Shown in pieces: positions 34,562 through 44,126 of a stretch of 64,000 nucleotides of DNA. Each line of letters starts with the position of its first letter. The first letter of the stretch is position 1. Below the pieces are notes generated by a model. The model saw only the letters and a program-made list of their open reading frames with translations. It was not told the origin of the DNA and searched no databases. The stretch comes from Campylobacter concisus. GTDB taxonomy: Bacteria; Campylobacterota; Campylobacteria; Campylobacterales; Campylobacteraceae. Location of the stretch: contig NZ_PPAW01000040.1 of NCBI RefSeq assembly GCF_002913225.1, positions 1 through 64,000 of the forward strand, in the 5' to 3' direction. The translations under genes and the position numbers were made by a program.

Positions 34562-34589
34562 CGCAAAAATCAAATTACAGGGCATAAAA

Positions 34590-36041
34590 ATGATAAAAAA
34601 GACGAAAATTGTAGCGACTTTAGGGCCAGCAAGTGACAACGAAGAGACGATGGAGGCGATGGTTAAAGCAGGTGTTAATGTTTTTCGTTTAAATTTTAGC
34701 CACGGAACACACGAATACCACAAATCAAACATCGACAAGATCAGAAACATCGAAAAAAGACTAAACAAACGCATAGGCATCTTGCAAGATATCTGCGGTC
34801 CAAAGATCAGAGTTGGCAAACTTAGCGAGCCATTTTACTTGCAAGCTGGCGACGAGCTAAGCATCTACGCAGAGGATATCGTGGGCGAAAAGATCGAAAA
34901 GGGCGTTTATAGAGTGAGCCTAAATCAGCCTCAAATTTTACCTATGCTAAAGACTGGCGAGTACGTCTATCTCTACGATGGCTCAATCAGAGCAAGAGTT
35001 ACAGGAGAAGGCAAAGATGTCGTAAAAACCATCATCGAAAATGACGGAATTTTAAACTCAAACAAAGGGGTAAATTTCCCAAATACCACCCTTGGTATCG
35101 ATATCATCACGCCAAAAGATAAAGAGGATATGGAATTTGGCGCAAAGCAGGGCGTAAATTTCGTCGCTATTAGCTTCGTACAAGACGCAAATGACGTGAT
35201 AAAAGCGAGAAATATCTTAAAAGAATTTGGATCACGTGCGGCTATCTTGTCTAAGATCGAGAAATTTGACGCGGTTGAAAACATAGACGACATCATCGCA
35301 AAGAGCGACGGTATCATGGTAGCTCGTGGCGATCTTGGCATAGAAGTGCCATTTTACAAGGTGCCAACCATACAAAAGCTCATCATCAAAAAGGCAAATG
35401 CAGCCAGCAAGCCAGTCATCACAGCAACGCAGATGATGCTAAGCATGGCAGAGCATGAAACTGCCACAAGAGCGGAGATCAGCGACGTGGCAAACGCCGT
35501 GCTAGACGGCACTGACGCAGTTATGCTAAGTGAGGAGAGTGCGATCGGCAAAAACCCAGTCGCAGTCGTAGAGGCGATGAGCAAAACAATCATCCAGACG
35601 CAAAGCATCTATCCATACAATAAATTTGACGAATTTGACTTTTTTGACGAGACTGACATGGTCGCAAATAGCGCAGCATCGCTAGCCGTGCGTATCAAGG
35701 CAAATGCGATACTCTCTATCACAGGCTCTGGCAAATCAGCAATAAAACTAGCTAGAAACCGCACAAACATCGACATCATCGCCATCGCGCACGACGAGCA
35801 GACAGCTCACATGCTTACCCTTGCTTGGGGCGTGACGCCAGCGCTAGTGCTTGAAAAGACAAAGCTAAATGTCCTACTTACAAATGTCATCAAAAAGGCT
35901 TACGACGCTGGATACGTCGAGCATGACAAGACCTATCTCGTCACAGCTGGTCACCCAACAGGAGTAGAGGGCAGCACAAACCTCATACGTATCATCAGAC
36001 GCGACCAGCTTGATTATTACTTAGACCTTGCAAGCGAGTAA
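34590..36041 (+). CDS. pyk: Pyruvate kinase
   Basis: A 483-residue glycolytic enzyme converting phosphoenolpyruvate and ADP to pyruvate and ATP. Seen: KIVATLGPAS at the N-terminus, VNVFRLNFSHG, the catalytic signature AAILSKIEKFDAVEN with Lys, DGIMVARGDLGIE, and the cation loop ATQMMLSM (a QMM variant of the common QML). The C-terminal domain is complete. In Campylobacter, which often lacks early glycolysis, the enzyme works at the PEP-pyruvate node. It is a single-gene unit with a promoter and terminator. Confidence 0.97.
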   Translation: MIKKTKIVATLGPASDNEETMEAMVKAGVNVFRLNFSHGTHEYHKSNIDKIRNIEKRLNKRIGILQDICGPKIRVGKLSEPFYLQAGDELSIYAEDIVGEKIEKGVYRVSLNQPQILPMLKTGEYVYLYDGSIRARVTGEGKDVVKTIIENDGILNSNKGVNFPNTTLGIDIITPKDKEDMEFGAKQGVNFVAISFVQDANDVIKARNILKEFGSRAAILSKIEKFDAVENIDDIIAKSDGIMVARGDLGIEVPFYKVPTIQKLIIKKANAASKPVITATQMMLSMAEHETATRAEISDVANAVLDGTDAVMLSEESAIGKNPVAVVEAMSKTIIQTQSIYPYNKFDEFDFFDETDMVANSAASLAVRIKANAILSITGSGKSAIKLARNRTNIDIIAIAHDEQTAHMLTLAWGVTPALVLEKTKLNVLLTNVIKKAYDAGYVEHDKTYLVTAGHPTGVEGSTNLIRIIRRDQLDYYLDLASE

Positions 36042-36050
36042 ATTTATAGA

Positions 36051-36085
36051 TTTTTAGTGCCTGATATTTTGGCACTAAAATTTCT
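36051..36085 (+). terminator. Terminator after pyk
   Basis: TTTTAGTGCC pairs with GGCACTAAAA around a short loop, followed by TTTCTTTTAA, 10 nt after the pyk stop. Confidence 0.85.
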
Positions 36086-36245
36086 TTTAAATTTATACGC
36101 TTTTATGCACTTGCCTTAATTTATATTTCTACGTTTTTGCCACCAAATTTTGAAGTGTGATATGCTGGATCTAAATTTGAAATTTAAACTATGTGCTTTA
36201 AAATAAAACTACTACTTTTTTGTTTTTTGCAAATTTTAAAACTTT

Positions 36246-36270
36246 CACTCACTCGCAAGAATTGACTACT
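36246..36270 (+). repeat. Dispersed 25-nt repeat, copy 1
   Basis: A 25-nt word beginning CACTCACTCGCAAGAATTGA lies in the gap between pyk and the chemoreceptor; an identical copy is at 47925. Both are followed by (A/T)-rich text with TTT(A/T)GGC(C/T)TCGC. Confidence 0.8.
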
Positions 36271-36311
36271 AAAATTTGGCTTCGCTTATCGCTTAGTTCA
36301 AATTTTGAATT

Positions 36312-37904
36312 TTAAACCTTAAATTTACTTAGATCCTTCTCAAGTGTCATTGAAGCATTTTTTAAATTTTCAACGACTTGCATAAGACTATTTGAAATTT
36401 CTTCATTTCTATCAGAAAGTGTCACAAGGCTATCCATTTCGTCTAATAGTTTTTCTAGGCTTTCACCTATCTCGATAGCTTTATGCTCAACATCGTTTGA
36501 CATTTCTATAGATTTTAATGTCCGCTCTTTAGTGCTCTCGGCTTTGTTCATTAGGCTATTTGCATCAGTGCTTAACGTTACGATACTAGCCGCATTAGCA
36601 TTTAGATCTTTACTAAGCTTGTTTATGCTTTCTACTATTTTTTTAGTGATAGAGCCTATCTCGTCAAGAGAATTTTCTGACTTCTCTGCTAGAGTGCGTA
36701 TCTCTTCTGCTACCACGGCAAAGCCACGCCCATTCTCTCCTGCTCGTGCAGCTTCTATGCCTGCATTTAAAGCAAGGAGATTTGTTTGGTCTGATACATC
36801 TTGTATCATCTCCAAAACTTTACGTATCTCTTCTGTTTGAGTTACTACTGATTTTATACCATAAACCATCTCTTGTTCTTTTGAACTTGCGGTATTTACT
36901 TTTGAAACCACGTCTTTTAGATTTGTTATCATCTCTTCAAGCTCAATATAAGATTCTTTATTTGATGACGATGCTTGTATTGAGATATTCTTTGATATTT
37001 CTAGAGTTTTGCCAACACTTTTTGTCAATTCATTTGAGGTTTTAGCCTGTTTTTTATCTTCTTTTGAAGATTCAAATAGATTTTTAGCACTTTGTCCTAG
37101 GTCTTTAGTCTGCATTTCTACATTATGTGCTATGTCCTTGACTGTTTTTATAGTATCTTGGGTCTTTTCGATAAATTTATTTACATCGTGGCATACTTGT
37201 CCGATTTCGTCATTACTTTTTACTTGTATCCTTGCGGTTAGATCACCCTCGCCCTGTGATAGATCTTTTGTTTTTTTGGACAGTTCAGAAATAGGCTTAC
37301 CTACTATGCTTCGAAGCATTAAGAGCACAACTACGGTAGTGATTAGCAAAGCAAGGACAAATGTGGCTATAAATATATTTCTTTTTTCGCTAAGATCTTC
37401 ATCTATCCATTGGTAAGAATACGTTAAATCCATTACTCCCAATACATCACCTTCTTTAGCATTTGCATGGCAAGTAATGCATTCGTTTTTGGCTTTAAAT
37501 GGCCTAATTAGTCGTAAAAAATGTCCATTATCATTTTCGATATTTAAATTTAAATCTTTTGGGTTATTGAATTGATCAGCTATAATTTGATCTTTTATAT
37601 TTAATTGTTCTAAGCCAAATATCTCACTAACGCTATTAGCGCGGTAGATGTCTATTGTATTTACACCATTTATCTTAGCTGCTTCTTGTATGGATTTATT
37701 TATCATCGCAGAATCGCCAGAGTTCATTGTAGCTTGGATAGTTTGAGCTATTGACAAGCTTAACATATTTAGATTTTCTTCACTTAAATTTAAAGTAGTA
37801 TCTTTGAACTCTTTGCTTATGATGGACTGTATTATGGCAAAGCTGACAAATAAGACTAAAATCATACTTATAGCTATTTTTTTGCTGACCGTATTTTTCT
37901 TCAT
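36312..37904 (-). CDS. Methyl-accepting chemotaxis protein with CxxCH haem-type sensor
   Basis: A 530-residue chemoreceptor: membrane segment 1 (about 10-29), periplasmic region 30-170, membrane segment 2 (about 174-195), HAMP (196-250) and signalling domain (about 280-530) with the hairpin tip containing [31 protein letters not shown]. The periplasmic part resembles the Tll0287-like/DUF3365 sensors and contains CITCH at residues 142-146, a c-type haem attachment motif, so it probably reports redox state or a gas. No methylation pentapeptide is obvious at the C-terminus. A GGAGG site precedes the ATG. A single-gene unit. Confidence 0.92.
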   Translation of the reverse strand: MKKNTVSKKIAISMILVLFVSFAIIQSIISKEFKDTTLNLSEENLNMLSLSIAQTIQATMNSGDSAMINKSIQEAAKINGVNTIDIYRANSVSEIFGLEQLNIKDQIIADQFNNPKDLNLNIENDNGHFLRLIRPFKAKNECITCHANAKEGDVLGVMDLTYSYQWIDEDLSEKRNIFIATFVLALLITTVVVLLMLRSIVGKPISELSKKTKDLSQGEGDLTARIQVKSNDEIGQVCHDVNKFIEKTQDTIKTVKDIAHNVEMQTKDLGQSAKNLFESSKEDKKQAKTSNELTKSVGKTLEISKNISIQASSSNKESYIELEEMITNLKDVVSKVNTASSKEQEMVYGIKSVVTQTEEIRKVLEMIQDVSDQTNLLALNAGIEAARAGENGRGFAVVAEEIRTLAEKSENSLDEIGSITKKIVESINKLSKDLNANAASIVTLSTDANSLMNKAESTKERTLKSIEMSNDVEHKAIEIGESLEKLLDEMDSLVTLSDRNEEISNSLMQVVENLKNASMTLEKDLSKFKV

Positions 37905-37955
37905 AATTCCTCCTATTACATTATGATTAAGACTATTAAATAATTGAAAAGTGTG

Positions 37956-37961
37956 ATTATA
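37956..37961 (-). promoter_or_regulatory. -10 box of the chemoreceptor gene
   Basis: TATAAT on the minus strand, about 52 nt before the start at 37904. Confidence 0.5.
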
Positions 37962-38028
37962 ACTTATTAAATTAAGTTATAGAATTATTAATGCTTTATA
38001 TACAAAATTATTTGTTATTTATGTTTAG

Positions 38029-38058
38029 ATTTGTGACGCCAAATTTAACGTCACAAAT
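38029..38058 (-). terminator. Hairpin after dnaJ
   Basis: ATTTGTGACG pairs perfectly with CGTCACAAAT, 7 nt beyond the dnaJ stop at 38065. The following T-run on the minus strand is short. Confidence 0.65.
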
Positions 38059-38064
38059 TTAAAT

Positions 38065-39207
38065 TTATTTTTTCTTTTTGCCTTTTGGCTCGTCGCCTTT
38101 AAACCAGCTTTTTATCTTATCAAAGACGCTCTCATCGGTGCTTGACTTGCCTGAAACTATGCCAAAGCTAGCTTGAAGCTTGTTTAAAAGCTCTTTTTGC
38201 TCGTCGCTTAGTTTATCAGGTGTTTGGATAGAAATTTGAGCTACAAGTCTACCTTTTTTGCGTGAATTTACACCCTTGATGCCCTCGTTTTCAAAGATAA
38301 ATTGCTGCTTATCTTTCGCGCCAACTGGCAGTTTTAACTCGGCTTCACCGCGAAGTGTTGGGATTTTTATGCTCTCGCCAAGAACGGCTTGGGTAAAAAA
38401 TACTGGAATTTCTATATAAACATCGTCATTGTGGCGGATGAAGTGCTTGTCCTCTTTTACGTTTATGCTCACGTAAAGATCGCCTTGAACGCCGTTTGCA
38501 CCGATGTTGCCTTTGCCAGCGACCCTCATCCTCATGCCACTATCAACGCCCTCTGGGATCGTGATCTTGACACTTTGTTGCTGGATTTTATAGGCTTTTG
38601 CGTTGCAATCAGGACATGGCTCGCTTATCACTTCGCCAGATCCGTGGCAGTATGGGCACTCTTGAACGATATTCATAAAGCCATTTCCACGTGTGATCCT
38701 GCCACTTCCGCCGCAGTGCTGGCAAGTTTTGTTTTTGCCATCTTTGCTGCCTGTTGCGTTGCATGTTGGGCAAGGCACTTTTTGATCAAATTTGATCTCT
38801 TTTTCGCAGCCAAAAACAGCTTCGTTAAACTCTAAATTTATAGGAATTTCAAGATCGGCTGAGTATTTTTCGCTTCGTCTTTTTCTCTGTCTAGAGCCAC
38901 CGCCAAAACCGCCACCAAAAAACGAGTCAAAAATGTCTGAAAGGTCAAAATCAGCGCTAAAGCCACCGCCACTGCCAAATCTACCCTCAAGCCCTTCTTT
39001 GCCGTATCTGTCGTAGATTGAGCGCTTTTGCTCATCGCTTAAGACCTGATAGGCTTCGTTTATCTGTTTAAATTTCTGCTCAGCCTCTTTGTCGCCAGCA
39101 TTTCTGTCTGGGTGGTATTTTAAAGCGAGCTTTCTAAAGGCTTTTTTTATCTCGTCGCCACTTGCATTTCTTGAAATTTCAAGGATCTCGTAATAATCAA
39201 ACTCCAC
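38065..39207 (-). CDS. dnaJ: Chaperone DnaJ (Hsp40)
   Basis: A 380-residue type-I DnaJ that stimulates DnaK. Order: J domain with HPD (YHPDRNAG, about residues 30-37), the Gly/Phe region ([10 protein letters not shown]), four zinc motifs ([32 protein letters not shown]), and the C-terminal substrate and dimer domains. The fourth motif ends NAKA instead of the usual CxGxG, a common variation. Divergent from racR, as I know from C. jejuni. Confidence 0.97.
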   Translation of the reverse strand: MEFDYYEILEISRNASGDEIKKAFRKLALKYHPDRNAGDKEAEQKFKQINEAYQVLSDEQKRSIYDRYGKEGLEGRFGSGGGFSADFDLSDIFDSFFGGGFGGGSRQRKRRSEKYSADLEIPINLEFNEAVFGCEKEIKFDQKVPCPTCNATGSKDGKNKTCQHCGGSGRITRGNGFMNIVQECPYCHGSGEVISEPCPDCNAKAYKIQQQSVKITIPEGVDSGMRMRVAGKGNIGANGVQGDLYVSINVKEDKHFIRHNDDVYIEIPVFFTQAVLGESIKIPTLRGEAELKLPVGAKDKQQFIFENEGIKGVNSRKKGRLVAQISIQTPDKLSDEQKELLNKLQASFGIVSGKSSTDESVFDKIKSWFKGDEPKGKKKK

Positions 39208-39293
39208 ATTTTTCCTTGTTTATTAAGCTTATTTTAAATGTGAGATTTTATCCAAAAAAGTTTAAATTTAAAAAAAAATTTACATTTTTGCCG

Positions 39294-39299
39294 TATAAT
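39294..39299 (+). promoter_or_regulatory. -10 box of the racR-racS-recR unit
   Basis: TATAAT 31 nt before the racR ATG, with AAAAGGATGA as ribosome site. Confidence 0.65.
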
Positions 39300-39330
39300 C
39301 TCTACTATTTTTCAATGAAAAGGATGATTT

Positions 39331-40002
39331 ATGATTAACGTTTTAATGATAGAAGACGATCCAGAATTTGCACAAATTTTATCTGAATATCTTGATAGCT
39401 TTAATATAAAAGTGACTAATTTTGAAGACCCATATCTAGGCCTTAGCGCAGGGATAAAAAACTATGACCTGCTCATACTTGACCTTACTTTACCAGGCAT
39501 AGACGGCCTTGAGGTTTGCAAAGAAATTCGTCAAAAATACGACATCCCTATCATCATAAGCTCAGCTCGCAGTGACATCAGTGACAAGGTCGTTGGACTT
39601 CAGCTTGGAGCGGATGATTATTTGCCAAAACCATACGATCCAAAAGAGATGTATGCTCGTATCACAAGTCTTATTAGAAGATATAAAAAGACAAACGAAG
39701 TTCAAGAAGAGGTCGTTGATAGCGCATTTAGGATAGACGACAAGCGCCATGAAATTTACTTTAATAATGAAGCCCTTGCTCTAACACCTGCTGAGTATGA
39801 AATTTTAACCTATCTCATCAAACAGCACAGCTTTTCAGTATCAAGAGAGCAGCTAGTTTATAACTGCAAGAGCCTAAAAGACAAGGACTCAAAGAGCCTA
39901 GATGTCATCATCGGACGCCTTAGAACAAAGATTGGCGATAGCTCAAAAGCGCCAAAACATATATTTTCAGTTAGAGGCATAGGATATAAGCTTATCGGAT
40001 GA
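39331..40002 (+). CDS. racR: Response regulator, RacR-like (OmpR family)
   Basis: A 223-residue regulator: receiver domain with acidic pocket Glu8-Asp9-Asp10, phospho-acceptor Asp51 (LILDLTLPG), Lys in LPKPYDP, and a winged-helix DNA-binding domain (about 125-220; SFSVSREQLV...IFSVRGIGYKL). In C. jejuni RacR-RacS controls temperature-dependent colonisation and responses to respiratory conditions; the dnaJ-racR-racS-recR order here is the same, which supports orthology. The stop overlaps the next start by 4 nt. Confidence 0.9.
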   Translation: MINVLMIEDDPEFAQILSEYLDSFNIKVTNFEDPYLGLSAGIKNYDLLILDLTLPGIDGLEVCKEIRQKYDIPIIISSARSDISDKVVGLQLGADDYLPKPYDPKEMYARITSLIRRYKKTNEVQEEVVDSAFRIDDKRHEIYFNNEALALTPAEYEILTYLIKQHSFSVSREQLVYNCKSLKDKDSKSLDVIIGRLRTKIGDSSKAPKHIFSVRGIGYKLIG

Positions 40003-41255
40003 AATACTCCATAACCACCAAGATAACTATCATCTTTGCCATCGCTTTCTCGCTGATGTGCTTGCTTTTTGTGACATTTGCAAACATTCAGCAAGAAAGT
40101 GCGCTTGAGAAGCTAAAAGATAAGCAAATAAGCGCCATGAACTATCTTGTGGCGCTTTACGAGCGTGGCAATCCTCCAAGAGATTTGGAGCACTACTTTA
40201 AAAATTTCAACCTAGAATACGTCGGCAATAAAAATTTAGCCACCTCAGTTACTACAAGCGGAAACGCCATTTTTACACAGCACACGCCTCTTGGCATGAT
40301 GCAGTCGGTTAATTACAAAGGCGATTTGTACCTGCTTATCAAAAATCCATCTTTTCAGCTGCTACTTGAGAGTAACGACGCAAGACACGTAAATGACCCG
40401 CTTTGGGTGGCATTTTTGATCATCTCGGCTCTGCTCATATCGCTTTATGTCTCCGTGCTTAGAAGCCTTTTACCGCTTAGAAGACTTAGCAAAGATATCA
40501 GAAAATTTGCCAGCGGAAACATGGAGATGGCGATGACTGCTAGGCTAAATGAAAACGAGCAAGACGAGATCGGGCAGGTCGCTGTTGAATTTGACAACGC
40601 CGTTTGCAAGATCAGAGAGCTCATCCGCTCAAGGCAGCTATTTTTACGAGCGATCATGCATGAGCTAAAGACGCCTATTGGCAAGGGTAGGATCGTCTCT
40701 GAGATGGTGGCAAACGACACTCAAAAGATGAGGCTCATAAACGTTTTTGAGCGCCTCGAGATGCTTATAAATGAATTTAGCAAGGTCGAGCAGCTCCTTT
40801 CAAAAAGCTACGCGCTAAACTATCAAGAGTGCCATTTCTCGCTCATTTTAGAGCAGGTGCAAGATATGCTCATGCTTGATAAATTTGATGAGCGAGTGAG
40901 CTGTGATATCAGGGACGACGTCATATTAAGAGTGGATTTTCAGCTTTTTAGTTTGGCGATTAAAAATTTGATAGATAATGCCCTAAAATACGCAGAGGAC
41001 AAGAAAGCTATTTTGATCTGCGATAGCGAATTTATAGCGGTTAAAAATTTAGGCAAAAAGCTAAATCACCCGATTGATTACTACAAACAAGCCTTTGTTA
41101 GGGGCGACAAGGTGAGTGCGGGAAGCGGGATGGGGCTTGGACTTTACATCATCGAGCAAATTTGCCAGATGCAAAAATTTGAGCTTGCTTACGACTACGA
41201 AGACGGCTATCACGTCTTTAAAATTTTACTTCGAGCAAAGGCAAAACGCGCATGA
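39999..41255 (+). CDS. racS: Sensor histidine kinase, RacS-like
   Basis: A 418-residue inner-membrane kinase: membrane segments at about 10-30 and 130-150 framing a periplasmic sensor, HAMP (about 150-205), the phospho-acceptor His in FLRAIMHELKTPIGK, and the ATPase domain with N (NLIDNALKYAEDK) and G box (GSGMGLGLYII). It overlaps racR at its 5' end and recR at its 3' end (4 nt), so the three are co-translated. Confidence 0.9.
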   Translation: MKYSITTKITIIFAIAFSLMCLLFVTFANIQQESALEKLKDKQISAMNYLVALYERGNPPRDLEHYFKNFNLEYVGNKNLATSVTTSGNAIFTQHTPLGMMQSVNYKGDLYLLIKNPSFQLLLESNDARHVNDPLWVAFLIISALLISLYVSVLRSLLPLRRLSKDIRKFASGNMEMAMTARLNENEQDEIGQVAVEFDNAVCKIRELIRSRQLFLRAIMHELKTPIGKGRIVSEMVANDTQKMRLINVFERLEMLINEFSKVEQLLSKSYALNYQECHFSLILEQVQDMLMLDKFDERVSCDIRDDVILRVDFQLFSLAIKNLIDNALKYAEDKKAILICDSEFIAVKNLGKKLNHPIDYYKQAFVRGDKVSAGSGMGLGLYIIEQICQMQKFELAYDYEDGYHVFKILLRAKAKRA

Positions 41256-41824
41256 AAAGGGGCTTAGAGAAATTTAATGAGCTAACTGAGTCATTTGCCA
41301 AGCTGCCAGGTGTCGGTAAAAAATCAGCCGCGAGATTTGCCTACTTTGTCTGCATGCAAGATAGCTTTGCAGGGCTAAGGCTCGCGCAAAATATCGAAGA
41401 TGCGGTAAGGTTTATCAAGCGCTGTGAGCGTTGTGGTGGGCTAAGCGAAAATGAAATTTGCGACATTTGCAGCGACGAGAGCAGGGACAGCGAGGTCATC
41501 TTGCTAGTTGAGAGCCCAAAAGATATCTTGGTTTTTGAGCAAAATGGCATCTACAACGGTCTTTACTTCGTGCTTGACGAGATCGACGAGGACGCCATAG
41601 AGAGGCTGCGAAGCGCTATCAAGCAAAATGGCTCAAAAGAGGTCGTCTTTGCCTTTACGCCGGGGTTAAATTCAGACGCGCTCATGCTTTACGTCGAGGA
41701 TAAGCTTGGCATGAGTGAAATTTCATTTAGCAAGATCGCTCAGGGCGTGCCAACTGGCGTAAATTTAGAAAATGTCGATATGCTCTCACTCCTAAAAGCC
41801 TACGAGAGCCGCACAAAAGCCTAA
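41252..41824 (+). CDS. recR: Recombination protein RecR
   Basis: A 190-residue RecR with the helix-hairpin-helix LPGVGKKSAARFA, the zinc finger CERCGGLSENEICDIC, a Toprim domain (VILLVESPKDILVFE) and the C-terminal GVPTGVNLENVD. With RecF/RecO-type partners it loads RecA at gaps. Location after racS matches C. jejuni gene order. Confidence 0.96.
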   Translation: MKRGLEKFNELTESFAKLPGVGKKSAARFAYFVCMQDSFAGLRLAQNIEDAVRFIKRCERCGGLSENEICDICSDESRDSEVILLVESPKDILVFEQNGIYNGLYFVLDEIDEDAIERLRSAIKQNGSKEVVFAFTPGLNSDALMLYVEDKLGMSEISFSKIAQGVPTGVNLENVDMLSLLKAYESRTKA

Positions 41825-41841
41825 TTAAAATTTCTTTTAGT

Positions 41842-41847
41842 TATAAT
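41842..41847 (+). promoter_or_regulatory. -10 box of the trp operon
   Basis: TATAAT in the 83-nt gap between recR and trpGD, about 60 nt before the start. No leader peptide with Trp codons and no attenuator-like stem pair is visible. Confidence 0.55.
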
Positions 41848-41907
41848 CTCACCTAAATTTATAATATTTAGTCCGCGCAGCCGCCGCTAAATTTAAAAGG
41901 ATAGAGA

Positions 41908-43512
41908 TTGATTTTACTTATAGATAACTACGATAGTTTTGTCTTCAACGTCGAGCAGTACGTAAAAGAGCTCACCAGCGAAGAGGTTAGATGCGTTAGA
42001 AACGACAAGATAACGCTTGAAGAGATCAAAAAACTAAACCCAAGTAAGATCATCCTAAGCCCAGGGCCAAAACACCCAAAAGATAGCGGAGTTTGCTTAG
42101 AAATTTTGCAGGCCAACCTTGGCGTGCCAGTGCTTGGCATTTGCCTTGGACACCAAGCCATAGGGCTTAGTTTTGGTGCAAAGATAAAAAGACTAGATGA
42201 CCCGCTTCACGGCAAGACCTCGTTCATCGACGTGAAAAACAAAGAGCCACTTTTTGCTGGGCTGCCTGAGCACTTTGAGGTTATGCGCTACCACTCGCTT
42301 TATGTCGATGAGCTCCCAGCTAGCTTAAGCGCTGATGCGGTGAGCGATGATGGCGTAGTTATGGCACTTAGCGTTAAAGATAAGCCGATCTTTGGCATCC
42401 AGTTTCACCCTGAGAGCTACTTCACGCAATACGGCAAAAAGATAGTTGAAAATTTTGTAAATTACAAGGCAAAAGAAGAGGCTAAAGAGCCTAAAGTCCG
42501 CTCACTTAAGCCATATCTTATCAAGCTTCAAGAAAACATCCCGCTTGATGATAGCGACTTTGAGCAAATTTGCGAGATAATAGCTAGCAAAGAGTACGAG
42601 ATCGTGCAGCTCTCAGCCCTTTTGGTGCTTATTAGCGAAAAGAGCCTCTATCCAAAAAGCCTCGCTGCACTTGCAAAAAATATCCTAAAATACTCGCAAA
42701 CTTACCGCGATGATACGCCTATGATCGATCTTTGCGGCACTGGCGGCGATGGCTTTAAGACGATAAATATCTCAACTACTGTGGCATTTATCCTTGCAAG
42801 CCTTGACATAAAGGTCGCAAAACACGGCAACAAGGCAGTTTCAAGCAAGTCAGGCAGCTCTGATGTGCTTGAAATTTTAGGCGTAAAAAGTGAAAAATCA
42901 CTGGCAAAACAGCGTGAAAATTTAGCTAGTAAAAATTTAGCCTTTTTCCATGCGCCATTTTTCCACCCGCTAGTTGGTGAGGTGAGAGAAGTGCGCCAAA
43001 GACTTGGTATAAGAACCGTATTTAACGTGCTTGGACCGCTTTTAAATCCAAATTTAAACCTTACAAACCAGCTAGTTGGCGTCTATCATAAGCCTGTTCT
43101 AAAGCTCTACGCCCAGACGCTTAAAATCCTTGGTAGAAAGCACGCTTTGGTCGTCCGCGGCGATGACGGACTTGATGAAATCACGCTTTGTAGCGAAACA
43201 AGCGTTGTGGAGCTAAAAAATGGCGAAATTTTTGAATACAGCATCACGCCAGAGCAGTTTGGCTTTAAAAGAGCGCTTCACAGCGATATAGAGGGCGGCA
43301 CACCTGAAGAAAACGCCAAAACCTTGATCCGCACGCTAAAAGGCGAGGAGCAGGGGGCGAAATTTGACATCGTGGTCTTTAATGCGATGTTTGCACTCTA
43401 CGCGGCTGATGGCGCAAAGAGCCCAGACGAGGCCAAAAAAATGGTGCTTGAAGTGATAAAAAGCGGCAGGGCATATAAATTTTATGAAGAGTTTATAAAG
43501 GCGCAGGCGTAA
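41908..43512 (+). CDS. trpGD: Anthranilate synthase glutaminase / anthranilate phosphoribosyltransferase fusion
   Basis: A 534-residue fusion starting at a TTG (41908) behind AAAGGATAGAG, where the conserved N-terminus MILLIDNYDSFVFN begins. Residues 1-190 are the class-I glutamine amidotransferase: nucleophile Cys in GICLGHQAIG and the His-Glu pair in FHPES. Residues about 200-534 are TrpD: CGTGGDGFKTINIST and KHGNKAVSSKSGSSDVLE, which bind PRPP and anthranilate. The glutaminase part normally works with TrpE, whose gene is not in front of it here. Confidence 0.96.
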   Translation: MILLIDNYDSFVFNVEQYVKELTSEEVRCVRNDKITLEEIKKLNPSKIILSPGPKHPKDSGVCLEILQANLGVPVLGICLGHQAIGLSFGAKIKRLDDPLHGKTSFIDVKNKEPLFAGLPEHFEVMRYHSLYVDELPASLSADAVSDDGVVMALSVKDKPIFGIQFHPESYFTQYGKKIVENFVNYKAKEEAKEPKVRSLKPYLIKLQENIPLDDSDFEQICEIIASKEYEIVQLSALLVLISEKSLYPKSLAALAKNILKYSQTYRDDTPMIDLCGTGGDGFKTINISTTVAFILASLDIKVAKHGNKAVSSKSGSSDVLEILGVKSEKSLAKQRENLASKNLAFFHAPFFHPLVGEVREVRQRLGIRTVFNVLGPLLNPNLNLTNQLVGVYHKPVLKLYAQTLKILGRKHALVVRGDDGLDEITLCSETSVVELKNGEIFEYSITPEQFGFKRALHSDIEGGTPEENAKTLIRTLKGEEQGAKFDIVVFNAMFALYAADGAKSPDEAKKMVLEVIKSGRAYKFYEEFIKAQA

Positions 43513-44126
43513 TGGCGCTAGTTAAAATTTGTGGTATCAAAACCCTAGATGAGGCAAGTGCGGTTTGCGCTTTGGATGTTGATTTTATCGGGCTGATATT
43601 TGCCAAAAGTAAAAGAAAGGTCGAGCTAAATTTAGCTAGGCAGATAGCGAAATTTGCTCATAGCAAGGGCAAAAAAGTAGTTGGTGTTTTTGCTGAGCAA
43701 AGCGACTGCGAGATAATGGAAATTTGCCAGTTTGCAGGGCTTGACGTGGCTCAGGTGCACGGAGTAATCAGTGAAAATTTGCATGCAAATTTAAAAGACA
43801 TGGGGCTTGAGATCTGGCAGGTTTTTAACGTGAAAGATAGCTTGCCAGAGATTGATTTTAAGCATTTTGACATGGCGCTTTTTGATTGCAAGGGCGAAAA
43901 TGCCGGCGGAAACGGCACTAGCTTTGAGTGGGAAATTTTAAAAGAGGTCAAGTTTAAATTTGGCATGGCTGGAGGCATAGGCGAGCACAACATAAAAGAG
44001 GCGCTGAAATTTAAGCCATATCTAGTCGATATCAACTCCAAAGTCGAGGACGAAAACGGCATAAAAGATGCGCAAAAGATAGAGAGAATTTTAAAGATCA
44101 TAGGTGAGGTAGAAGATGAACACTAA
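43512..44126 (+). CDS. trpF: Phosphoribosylanthranilate isomerase
   Basis: A 204-residue TIM-barrel enzyme for the third specific step of tryptophan synthesis. Seen: [12 protein letters not shown] with the catalytic Cys at the N-terminus, QVHG on strand four, the catalytic Asp in [18 protein letters not shown], and AGGIGEHN as phosphate loop. The ATG shares one base with the trpGD stop (TAATG), and the end overlaps trpB by 11 nt. Confidence 0.96.
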   Translation: MALVKICGIKTLDEASAVCALDVDFIGLIFAKSKRKVELNLARQIAKFAHSKGKKVVGVFAEQSDCEIMEICQFAGLDVAQVHGVISENLHANLKDMGLEIWQVFNVKDSLPEIDFKHFDMALFDCKGENAGGNGTSFEWEILKEVKFKFGMAGGIGEHNIKEALKFKPYLVDINSKVEDENGIKDAQKIERILKIIGEVEDEH

